Shown in pieces: positions 24,701 through 35,510 of a stretch of 64,000 nucleotides of DNA. The stretch lies in NCBI GenBank assembly GCA_013397455.1, contig VYZB01000275.1, positions 62,001 to 126,000 on the forward strand, read 5' to 3'. The notes under the pieces were generated by a model, which saw only the letters and a program-made list of their open reading frames with translations, was not told where the DNA came from and searched no databases. The position numbers and the translations under genes were made by a program. Numbering within the stretch: position 1 is the stretch's first letter; each line of letters starts with the position of its first letter. This DNA is from Crotophaga sulcirostris (taxonomy: Eukaryota; Chordata; Aves; Cuculiformes; Crotophagidae).

Positions 24701-27700
24701 ACTAAATCCTTGGCAATATTATTGGAATGTGTCATATGTGAAACCCATTCTGTTGCAAAGAGCTGAGAGAGTTCATGGGACTTGCACCACCTCTCCATAT
24801 TCCTTGCTGAAATGTGTATTGTGCTGCCTAATTTGCTTCTCTTCTCCTTGCAGCCTGCATTTTTAGAGACCATCCTTCTGAAGACAGCAGAAAGTTTTAT
24901 AAATTCTAAACATAAAGGAAGTCTTTTATGCAGTCACCCTACTAGACAGCTAACGTTCACTGTGCAACAAGATCCATGCAAAGATCAAACATGGCAGAGT
25001 TTGTGGTGAAATAAGGACCTGACTCAGCAGTAGACTCCATAAATACTGCATTGCATAAACTTTTTATAACCTCAAAAATGAGACTTCGGATGTTTCAGGC
25101 CTGTCTGGCATAGCCCTAACCTTCAAAGAAACCTATTCTTTGCCTAAACTCCTGCTACTGTCACTTAGTTGTTATTCTGACCTCAGGGCTCTAATTCTTT
25201 GTTGATAAGAGTTGAATAAGAATTGAAACCCAAACACTTGTGAAAACAGATCTCCAGTTAAGTGGTGCAAGCATGTTTTAATCTTGCAATCAATGATTCA
25301 TATACCACAGTCATCCCTGAAAAGGAGGATGACATCTATTTCACAAATCCCTCCTTTCAACTGTTTGAGTTACGAAAACTGGAAGAATACTGTGCACAAT
25401 TGAAATGGGAACGGGATGTAGATACCTAGAGCAAGTTCATTCTATTAAATTTGGCAGCATTTCTGCACTATATGCCACCTCACCAGTTTACAAGCTGCTT
25501 ACCCTTCCTTGTGCTTGAAGACAAATAATGCTTTGGTACCTATAAATGTTGTATACCCTTTTTCTTAGCTATCCAGGCATGTTAAGAACAATGTTATATG
25601 AATAATTATTTTCCATCCAGGTTGTCGTGCAGTTCCTATTCCTTGGGTTTGGTACTTCCACCTCACTTGGTCAAACAATCCTGCTTCTGTAGGAATACGC
25701 AGACCATGTTAGACCTTCTCAAGCATCTCAAAATAGAGGTTTGTGAACTTGTATCTTAAGAGAAATAAAAGCAACCACTTGGCACATTTTCAGTTTTGCA
25801 GTAAATAGCAAAAGGAGGAGAAAGAAGAAAGACAGATTTTGTTGCCAGTATCCTAAATCAGATCGGGCATCAGGATTAAAGCAAGCTTGGGACAAGCAAG
25901 AGGATCTAGACAGATGGGTGGAGGAAAGCAGGAATAAGAACACTGGATAGGCAAGGAGTGTGGAGCAGTTATGTCTAGGACTGATTTGTAGGTGTACTTC
26001 ACTCTTGTATGCAGCATGCTGAGGGAATGGTTTTGTTGTGCTGCAATAGCATTGGATGGGGTAATAACATCAGTTATTTATTGTTCTCATGGCGTAGATA
26101 GTTGGTTCTTTGAGTCTTATAACCTCAGTGCCAACACTACCAGAAATTTATTCAGTCTTCTCTAATAGTATTCGCTCTAAGTATTTGGAATCCATGACAA
26201 GATTGGTGCCTTCTCTCATTTGTAATGGTGTTTGCATTCACATAGAGAGGTACCAATGAATTTGTCAAAGGTTTTGTGTGTTTGAGGGACTCCGGTAGTA
26301 AGATTTCCATCACATAGCCAATGTGGAAGAGCTGGAATCCACAGACATGACACCACTTTCTAATATTTTACAGGCATCATCCCTAGGCTCTTATCCTGGT
26401 CTCCAATGTCCATGACTTGGTGGAGTTCAACTTATGTGCTAATAATTGCATCAGTCACCTTGATAGAGCGTCAGTGACCATCCTCATGACTCTTCCAGCA
26501 ACAGCTTTCCTGAGAGAACATTTTATGTTGGTTCCCATGAAGCTGCTCCACATAAATGCATGACTGTGTCCTCTTGAAGCAGTACTCGCTTAGTAGTCTA
26601 ACCTCCATGATATGTTCTGACTGAAGAGCCTCAAACCTTTTTAACATTTAGCGCATGTTAAGACTACCTTTTCCAGTCTTCATGCTTTTCATCCAGACCA
26701 AAGAGAAAGGAAAACCAGAGTGCTGCAGAGAGAACATGCTCTGTCATTGTGAGGAATGACAAATCCTCAAATTGCACTGGGGATAGTTGAAACATGATGG
26801 GGAAGGCCTGTGTTATAACACTAGTAAATTAAATATACTTTTGTAGCTTTTTGTATCTTACACAACCCAGCAGGAATGACATGAGGGAAGATGACAGGCA
26901 AGCACATGTCTCAGCTAAGGAGAGGGGAAAGAAGGTGAAGAAGTAGGAGGTGGTGATAGAGCATGAATAGCTTTACAAGGCATCCCCAGACAATCAAGCT
27001 GACAGAAGGAGTGGGAGTTTGCAGGCAAACTTTCTGCAGTCTCATTAGATTGGGAGGAGGCTGATGGGAGCTGTAAATAACAGGTGCTTTATTTAACAAG
27101 GGAAAGAGAACATGAGAATGAAATGAAAGAAAATTATTAGGACTTAGGTTTCACCAAACATGTTGAAGGCTGATGCTATGACAGGGAAGAGTGTGGTGCT
27201 CTACTGCTTCCTGTCCTTTTGGTCGTGCATAGACTACAAGTGCTATTGTCCTCCCTTCTGCCGTGATCTACCACAATGTGCCCATCCCTTCCAGGATCTG
27301 TAGCTTCCCACAACTTCAGTAGCTACAGTATTCCTTCAAGGATGGTTGAGTACCGTCACACTAGGACCGGAGCAAATGACATTTCAGGTGGAGCTACTGT
27401 ACCATGTGTCCAGTGCAACATCTAATGAACACCACACTATGAACAGTAACTGTAAAAACCCTCTCGTATTTGTTAATAGTCTTTTTTTTTTCTTTTAAAT
27501 AAATAGGAAGGGAATTCTAGCTCTGCGAAGTTAATCAAGGAAATTCTTAGCAAGTTTACTACAAAATCGTTACCAGGGATAGCATAGCATAGATATCCAG
27601 CAGGTACACAAGATGTCCAACAGTCACCAGTTTCTTTAATTTTCTCATTGTATCAGAAAACAGGAGTAGCAATCTTAATTGGTTTTTTTTGGTATTTCCT

Positions 27701-30700
27701 TTTGATACAATGATAGTAAAGAAATGTTAACCTTTTCTTGTCTTCAGTGTTCACAATGGGATAGGCATTGTAGGTAACCATGACATCATCTTGAAACTGT
27801 TAATGGAAAGTTTTTCAAAGCTAATTCTGAAATAATTTGAAAATTTCTCCATTTGTTTTCAACACTTCATGGTGGTCACCTTGCCAAGAAATAGGAATTT
27901 ACTTCTATAGGAGACAGTTTGCTCAGTAGCAACTGGTAGATTTACAATTAGAAATATTTTACCTTGGTATTTAGTCATGGTACCTGGTTCTCCTTAAAGA
28001 CAAGAGCAGGAAAATGGAGTCTGTTTTCTCTCTCAGAGAAAGAAGTAATATTACCAAGTTGACAAGGAGTATCTATTCTTATCCACATCAGCATCCAGCT
28101 CCCATATCTACCGGGATTTTAATGAAACCAAGAGCTGCTACTTCATACTGCAGCAAGTTCTCACTTTGTGGCTGGACAGATGGATTTTTGTTTTGTGGAG
28201 GGGAGGTAAAGTAAGAAACAATTTTTCACTCAGTGGGTGTTTGTTATAGACATATATATACTCATAATGGTTATCGAACTTCATAATGGGGAAAAATTTC
28301 TAAATCTTTTAATTTTTTTTTTTATTTCTTTTTGCAATGCTGCCCTTTTATACACTTGCCTGAGGGTAGCACAGGTTCAGTTGCCGTTTGCAGTCTGGTT
28401 TATGCCCATGCACCACTGATTATATGAGAATATAGTGATTCATCTCATCTAACTTTGGTTGTCGATTGCTTAGTTGCTTTGACTACCCCTTGGCTGGCTC
28501 TGTAACCACTTGAGAGACCAGAGGTCGTTAAGGTGCAATTCATTTGACCTATTTTAGATATTAGCTTTAGCACAAAACAAATTGCACTCTAAAAGTTCTA
28601 ATTTCTCTCCAAAGTTAGTGCCAGGTGAGTAGCTCAACCACAGCTGCCTACAGCGAAGCTGTCCACAGCTGTGTTAAACCAGCCAGTCCCACGCATGAAT
28701 TTCACTAAGTGACTGTATCCACTGAAATCAAGGGTGAAACTCCCTTAGCTTTGAATACAGTTCTGCCCCATTTTGTCTTTGAGAAAAAATGGATGTGCTT
28801 GCAGATATTTTAAATACATGATGGGCTTTTACTTTCCCAAAGATTTAAGATAGCATCTTAAAGACTCATTAAATATCTGTATTGAGTTGCTCCTGTTCAC
28901 TGACCTGTTTGAAATTAAAACTAAGTAAGTGTGATAGGGTTGGACATGTAACATTCTTCTGCAGGTTTGAAATTGTGGAGGTAATTGTTTTATTAAAATA
29001 TTTGCTCTTTTGCTCCCTACAAGGTTTTTGATGGCCTAGAAGTCATTGTATAGCACCATGCCAGCCGTTAGAGCTTTGATTTCCACAATGCCTTTCTTTA
29101 TTTAATAGGCCTGAAATATTGATTAACATTTACAGATTCAATTCCAAGCTCTTGCTAGAGGTTACGGAGAGCCAGAGAGAGCTGGTTGTGCCAGTCAAAT
29201 TCTGAGGTGTAATGAAATCCCCTACTGTGCCTGTCAACTTATCCAGTGTACAGGTCATTTCCCACAAGGTCTGCAGTGTTGAAAGAAGCAGTTTTCACTT
29301 GAAACATTTCATAAGCAAAGGGAAAATATGTCTCCAGCATTGTATGTTTTATCCCTTTGTCTAATATTGAATAGGCTCATTGCTTCACACAATTTTTGCC
29401 CCCAAAGCTTTCTGAGTCAATAGAAGAATGTTTCAGGTGGGCACAAGCCAAGATTCTCAGTGTAAATGCTTTATTACTGTTGTCAAGGAATTTCACAGTA
29501 ACTAAGGCCAGAGACAGGCAAACCTCAAAAGGACTGGAATCTCAATTCATTTTAGTTAAGTATTGGTGATTCTTTTATTCATCCAAATATTACAAAGCTC
29601 CCTTTGAAAGGTACTTGCATCTTTCTTCCAAAAATGTCCTCTTTCTTAATTTGTTTCAAGACCACAATTTTTCTTTAAATTAAAACTCCCTTACTGGTTT
29701 CAATCCAGGTCTGAATAGAATTTATTCTATTTCATCCAAGACTTTATCTGATTATTTTTATTTTCATGGTCAGGATGCTTTTGTCTTCTCATCTCCTACA
29801 GAGAAGAGAAAGAATGTGCAGAAAAAATATTTTGGTTTTGTAGGGTTTCAATTTTGATTCCAGTTAAATTTGAAATATCTGTTTTAAAGGAAAAATGTCT
29901 TGTTCTTTGAGTGATCTGGTGAAGGTTTTTGTGATGGTCTGTGATCAAAATTGTTGTGTAGATTAAGAGTGGTCCCCAGAACAGTAATGCTGCTTGCAGG
30001 ATCTAATTCTAGACGGATTATAAATGTCTTTACGCTAGAATATGAAAGTTACTCACCCTGATCTCTCATGGGAGACAATTTTGCCTCAAGATCAAAATTT
30101 CTGATTGATGCAGTAGAGGAGTATTGCTGTTTTCCCTCTGCTCCTCTGACAAGGGGGACACATATATTCAAGCCAGTAAATGCTTCTAGCGCCATGTCCT
30201 GACCTGAAACCAAAACGTTGACTCTGATTTACAGTTTTATATCTGACTTTGGCTAGCTTCTCTGTCAGCTTAGTTTGGAAGGGGACATTTGACACTGATG
30301 CATGGCTCAATAGAACTACTGATAAATTCAAAGACAAATTCTCACTATTTGCTGAGTATGTTGAAAGAAGAGGGAAAATATCTATCTGAGAATGATGTAC
30401 TAGATATTTTAAATATGAGTGGCACTGGTTCAGGAGGGATCAAGTCCATTAGTTTAACTGAAAGTTTCTAGCTGCCTAAATGCAATGGATATTTCACAAG
30501 GCAAAGAAGCTTTCCATCACAAATGGATAATGAGTAAAATCCTACTGTTCCGCATTCCACAGAAAGAGCACCTTTTCTCTCTCAAATATGTCTTTATTTA
30601 TTTATTATTTAGGACCTTTGAACTAAGATAAGTTGTAAACAAGCAGCCCCTATAAATAGCTTACTACCAGAGATTGGTTTCCCATCACCAGGAACAGAAA

Positions 30701-30701
30701 A
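15729..30701. other. About 15 kb without genes or recognisable transposons
   Basis: AT-rich sequence with only short, unconvincing open frames (the longest, at 24547-24873, is about 108 codons). Small features: a direct repeat CCTTGTGTCAA near 16031 and 16055; short AT-dinucleotide runs near 18510 and 20137; a GTGATTCATC-anchored segment at 28435; a less AT-rich stretch around 25.7-27.4 kb that I could not assign. Candidate conserved non-coding stretches by appearance are 18600-18860 and 20400-20700. No CR1 or LTR was recognised by eye, though very old copies could be missed. Confidence 0.5.
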
Positions 30702-30738
30702 TATTCTATGGTTCTATGACTTTATGATTCTATGAATG
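30702..30738 (+). mobile_element. CR1 3' tail remnant (ATTCTATG repeats)
   Basis: The sequence reads TATTCTATG, GTTCTATG, ACTTTATG, ATTCTATG, AATG. These are four imperfect octamers of the classical CR1 tail in plus orientation. No CR1 body is clearly recognisable immediately upstream, so this is either an extremely truncated copy or the tail of a heavily diverged one. It directly abuts an LTR that begins at 30741. Confidence 0.7.
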
Positions 30739-30740
30739 AG

Positions 30741-30882
30741 TGTCATGGTTCAGTCCTCCCCAAGCCAGGTTAGCAACTAAATGTGGGAAGCTGTGTTAGT
30801 TAACTTTCAGGAAATGAAGTTCCTTAGATGAGATTTAGCTGAAAGGTTAGAAAATCAATTCTGCTTTAGCTCAAACCAGATC
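30741..30882 (+). mobile_element. Internally deleted solo LTR, avian ERVL type
   Basis: A 142-base endogenous-retrovirus LTR remnant in plus orientation. It begins TGTCATGGTTCAG, keeps the proximal word AACTAAATGTG, then jumps to the distal part (TTTCAGGAAATGAAGTTCC, TTAGAAAATCAATTCTGC) and ends GCTTTAGCTCAAACCAGA. These end blocks match, in the opposite orientation, both ends of the 758-base LTR at 58038-58795, while roughly 600 internal bases are missing. The final ACA is mutated. I see no internal viral genes nearby, so it is a solo LTR. It inserted into, or next to, a CR1 tail. Confidence 0.82.
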
Positions 30883-32221
30883 GTTCAGCTGCAGTGAAAC
30901 ACAGGCTACAATATTGCCTTGACTCGTAATACATATCAATTCTAATTCATATACCAATGCCAAGAAATTATGATCTGTATAAACCTTTGTTTCAGTCATT
31001 ATGCTTAAAATTCTGTATTCTTCACTGTGATCTAGATCTCAAACAAGAACTTTGCTGGAAAAGGTAGTGAAAGGAGTTTCTTTCCTGTAGCCGACATGCT
31101 CAAGGTTATTATATAAAATTCCAATGATCCATTATTATACCTAGGGGTAGGATCCCATTTAAGATTAAAGAACCTATATTTATGTGTTTGTGTGTGAGCT
31201 GAGTATTGAATCTCCTGATAGGTACAGTCAGCAGACATTGTATCCAGAGAACTATTTAGCTGACCAGCTATTAAGAGTAGAATTCAACTGTTTAAGCTTT
31301 CTTAAGCTTAAATATCTGGGCCTTTTGAAATGGCTAAGTCATTCCTACTGGACTGACACATGTAACATGGGATTTATAGGAGATGACATCATCAAGAAGC
31401 AGCAGCCAGTGGCCAAACAAGATATTTCTCAGAATTTAAAATGACACAAGACTCTGTTTAGGAAACTGGATGCCAACCCCGAAAATTAATTCACGGTGAG
31501 TTTATAATCTGACCAACACAAATATCTCTGATTTCCTACAGGGAGACATCCTAGAGCATTTAAGACATTTGCATGGGAAGGTCAAATGTGACACAGACCT
31601 GTAGGAGACACAAACCATACTGAAAAAGGAGTTGTGAGCAAAGGGGGTTCCACACAGGAACCACAAATGGCAATAGACACATTCATTTAGGAAAATTAAC
31701 TGATATCTAGAACCCATCAACTGTATTAATTACATTTCCTTTAACTATTCTAGGTGCTTAGACATTTGGCAGATGTGCAGATATCTGCAGATAAACTCTT
31801 CTGGGACTTTCGTGTTTTGTCATGTCAATATAGGTACTGAAATTTCTCAGAGAATCACATCTGAAGTATCTCAGGATCAGGTTGACAATAAGAAGTGGTT
31901 TTGTGGATCCAGAAGTCTATAGTGAACTCTAAATCAATATAAAATCCAAGCTACTTTAACTCCATTCTCTGTCAGAAGAATTAATCATAACAAGTTTTCT
32001 TACCTTAGACACTTTTCTACCATTCAGTGTTTTCAGAAAAGATTACAATTTCTCCCTTTGCTGAAAAGAGACGTGTGCAGAAGGAAGACTCCTCTGCTCC
32101 TCTGCCTACTGGGTTCAGATCCCATGTATCCTCCATCTCACTGCTGCTGTCAACATGCAGCAACAGATAATCAGTGAATTTTGAAATCAATCACAGTCAC
32201 CTTGCATGTCATAAAAATATT
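30883..32221. other. Gene-free spacer
   Basis: AT-rich sequence with no recognised gene or repeat. Open frames are under 90 codons on either strand and show no protein similarity that I recognise. Confidence 0.5.
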
Positions 32222-32765
32222 GGAACCATAGAATATCTCAAGTTGGAAAGGACCTGTGAGGATGCTCAAGTCCAACTCCCTGATCCTTACAAGACTACCT
32301 AAAACCAAACTATATAACAAAGATCATTGTCCATACTCCTTGAACTGCGACAGGCTTGATGCCATGACCACTTCCCTGGGGTACCTGTTCCAGTGATGGA
32401 CCACCCTCTCAGTGAACAACATTTTCCTAATGTCCAACCTAATCTTCCTCTGATGCAGCTTCATTCCATTTCCTTGTGTCCTATTACTAGACAACAGAGA
32501 AAGGAGATCAGCATCCTCCCTCTCCACTGCCCTCCTTCAGGAAGGTGTAGATTGTCATGAGGTCACCTTTCAACCTTCTCTTCTCCAAGCTGAACAAGCC
32601 CAGTGACCTTTGCAGTTCCTCATAAGTCTTGTTTTCAAGACCTTTCACCATCTTGGTTGCCATCCTCTGGACACAGTCTAATATTTTGATGTCCTTCTTC
32701 TATTGAGACACTCAAAACTACATACAGCACTCGAGGTGAGGCATCTATTAGCAGAGAAAGGTAAG
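32222..32765 (-). mobile_element. CR1 LINE, 5'-truncated, older degraded copy
   Basis: Minus-strand CR1 of about 540 bases. The tail is reduced to AACCATAGAATATC, followed by GTTGGAAAGGACC and AAGTCCAACTCCC. The minus frame at 32324-32527 still shows [18 protein letters not shown] and [16 protein letters not shown], characteristic of the ORF2 C-terminus. Upstream, + words such as CTTCTCCAAGCTGAACAAGC and CAGCACTCGAGGTGAGGC extend the match to about 32745, after which it fades. Several indels mark it as an older copy than the ATACTGTG group. Confidence 0.88.
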
Positions 32766-35411
32766 TTTGATGTCTCAAATACCTGAGACTATTGCCCCAC
32801 TTCCCTGGTTTTCCTTCCTGATTCTCACTCCTTGTTTCATACTCTAAGTCAGTTGGTTCCCAACTCTTTTATTGCTAAGTTACTCTTGAAAAAATTGGCA
32901 ATGCTTTGCAATGCTTCCACTCCTTTCATAGAAGTTCAATGCATCCTTATCTCCTGTTAGTAGTTAATGGTCTTATCCACAGAGTAAAAAAGTCTGCTGG
33001 ACGAAACTTAATTTGTTCTCTGTGTGGTGTGGAGACCCTTGGGCAGAGACAGTTTATGGCTATCAGAACTCATTCATTTGTTTGGGTTCGCCACACTTCA
33101 GATTTCTCCTAGGGTGACTAGGATTTTCCCTTTTGTTTCTGCTTCCCAGTTCTCTGCTCTCGTCAACTCTAAATAAACTCAAAGAGAATATTCTTAGAAA
33201 ATTGCATAATGCAGAGTTCAGTTTCATCTCAGCTTGATCGAAGACCCTGACCAAAAGGATCTCTGTAACTCTGTAATCCTCTTCAGATTGATTGAATTTC
33301 TTGGTATGACCACTTACATTAACCAAGGGAGGCAGCTATTTCAATATTGATATCACTCTGCTCTATATATGAATTAGTATGAGATATGTGATGCATATAT
33401 GACTTCCTCTTGGAAAGTCCAATCAGCAGCAGGATGGAAGTCTTTTTGTTTGTTTGTTTAGTTGGTTTTTTTTCTCCATTGAAAATATCATTCATGCTAG
33501 TGCAGGAAAGCAACAAGAAATTGAGAACAGGTGACTTCGGCAGACTTGACTGCAAGGGCAGACTGCTTTCCTAAGTGGATGAACAGGCTGATTCAAGTTA
33601 GTGAAGAAGGAAAGTCAAAGAAAATATCTAATACTCTGAGCTTGCAAGTGAAAGACGGCACTCAGCTACTCTCCGTTTTCTGATTCAGGTCCTCATTTTA
33701 AAAGTAAAACACTGTGTTTCTAGATGAGGCAAGCCTTTTGTTTGACTTTAAACAAGCAAGCAAAAAAAATTATCTCAGTTCAGATCAACTCAAACATTGT
33801 ATTTTTTCTTAAAACGAGTAAACAGAAAAAGCAATAACTAGCAGAACCCTAATGAAAAGAAGATAGACTCAGCTGAAATTGAATTTCAACAGAATGCCTG
33901 TGTCTAACTCCGTTCTCATTTGAACAATCTGGGTCACAGCTATTGTCTCCTGACTTTACTATGCATTGGCTTCTAGTGGTATCCTTCCAGAGAGTCATTG
34001 AAAACCCTCTCCCACACCATTCTATACCCAACTCCATTCCTCACAGAAGCATTTCAGCTGTGTGTCTCTAGTTCCAGCTACAATGCTTTATTTTTCATAC
34101 TGTTGTTACAATATTTTTTTCTTATAATTTCCTTTCCTTAGGAAAGTAAGTTCTATTGACTTTGATTAAGCTTGGCTAGGCTCCAGAGCCTGGAATTTTG
34201 TTCTAATTTTTATTAAGAAAATAATAATTTCTCTTTAAGTTGCATTTCTTGATTCTTACTATATTTGCCATTCTACTGACAACATGAATGTAACCCCATC
34301 CAGTTAAATCATTGTCTTTTTAGAATACCTTTGTAGTATTAAATCCGAAAATGCAGCACTTTCATTATGTTGACATAATATCAACCCAAGATACCCCTGA
34401 CTGCAGCAATGCTGGGGGCAAGAATTCTAAATTTTTGCTGTAGGCTAAATTGTAAATAAAGGTTTTAGCATCTGTAATTGACCATATCTGGTACAAATCA
34501 ATTATGATATATTTAAACTAGTTGCTTTTAATTCGATGCATGCTGGGCTGGGGACAACACCAAATATGATCAGGAGAAATCTCGGCTGCAACCTGGAATA
34601 ACGTTGGCATTTGCATTTGTTGATCTCTAACTGTGACATCTTTCATGAGGATCTCAATTTTCTGTTTTCCTTATGGTAGACACACTTTAAGCTCACTTAA
34701 CCTCTCTGCCAACTACAAAAATGCTATATTGACTTCTTGCGGAAGCTGTGAAAGCCTTCTCTTTTTCTGTGTTTTTGCCATAATCTTTTTAACAACCTCC
34801 TCCTTCTCTACATTTGCTGGGTCTAATCATCACCCTTCTTTGATTAACTGTAAGGAAAACTTGAAACTTGGGTTTGGGTTTTGGGTTTTGGTTTTGGGCT
34901 TTTTTAAGTTTTAATGTAAACCATCTGGAGATTGAGAAGCACAGGTCCTATTGACTTCGGTGGTGGTGTTGCGTTACAACACGTAATAAAGGTGCTTTTG
35001 AACATCTCCCTCTGGGTGCCTCAAATAGCATTTACTCTGTAGAAATTCAAATGGAAGTGAAGATGTAAAACAAATGCCGAACACCCGCAAATTCCTTCAG
35101 CCTTAGTAGTTATTGCAGGTGCTTTATCACTTCTAAAATTTGCACATTTTTACTCAATTTGGAAAGGCCAACACATTTGCAAAAGTGAAGTCTCCACCCT
35201 GAAGAGTTTTGTGTTTCAATAAATGTGTTACCAAGGGAAAAAGAAGATGGAGACCTCAAGATACCTGCCTAATTTCAGCCTTCCATCGCAAGAATCCTTT
35301 CTTCAACACTTCATGATAAATTCAAACTATCACTGATCTAAAGCAGAAGCAAGGAATAAGTATCTTCAGGACCAGACAGAGCTGGATGTTTCTTTTTATG
35401 TGACTCATGGT
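32766..35411. other. Gene-free spacer with a T/G-rich simple tract
   Basis: No exon or transposon was recognised. A small hairpin GTCTCA-AATACC-TGAGAC lies at 32772-32789, just past the CR1. A G-tract repeat at 34870-34898 is listed separately. Confidence 0.5.
34870..34898 (+). repeat. (TTTTGGG)n-like tract, possible G-quadruplex
   Basis: Four GGG tracts at 34870-34872, 34876-34878, 34883-34885 and 34896-34898, plus a GG at 34890-34891, are separated by T-only loops. The spacing permits a G-quadruplex on the + strand, with one long loop. It is a simple repeat, and no function can be inferred from the sequence. Confidence 0.6.
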
Positions 35412-35510
35412 CACAGTATCACAGTATCACAGTATTACAAGGTTGGAAAGGACCTCTGAGATCATCGAGTCCAACCTATATCCCAACACTAACATCAAAT
35501 CATCATCTAA
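35412..35510 (-). mobile_element. CR1 LINE, very short 3' fragment, young subfamily
   Basis: Only about 99 bases: three tail units (CACAGTAT repeated on +), then GGTTGGAAAGGACCTC-like and GAGATCATCGAGTCCAACC words, ending near CATCATCTAA. This is essentially just the 3' untranslated region, so reverse transcription stopped or was lost before the ORF2 stop codon. It is very similar to the 11.5 and 45.7 kb copies. Confidence 0.9.

Noticed and set aside
25930..27420. Less AT-rich stretch suspected to be a processed pseudogene
   Set aside because: Reading the minus strand in three frames over its middle part gave no recognisable protein, and no poly-A tail or target duplication was seen.
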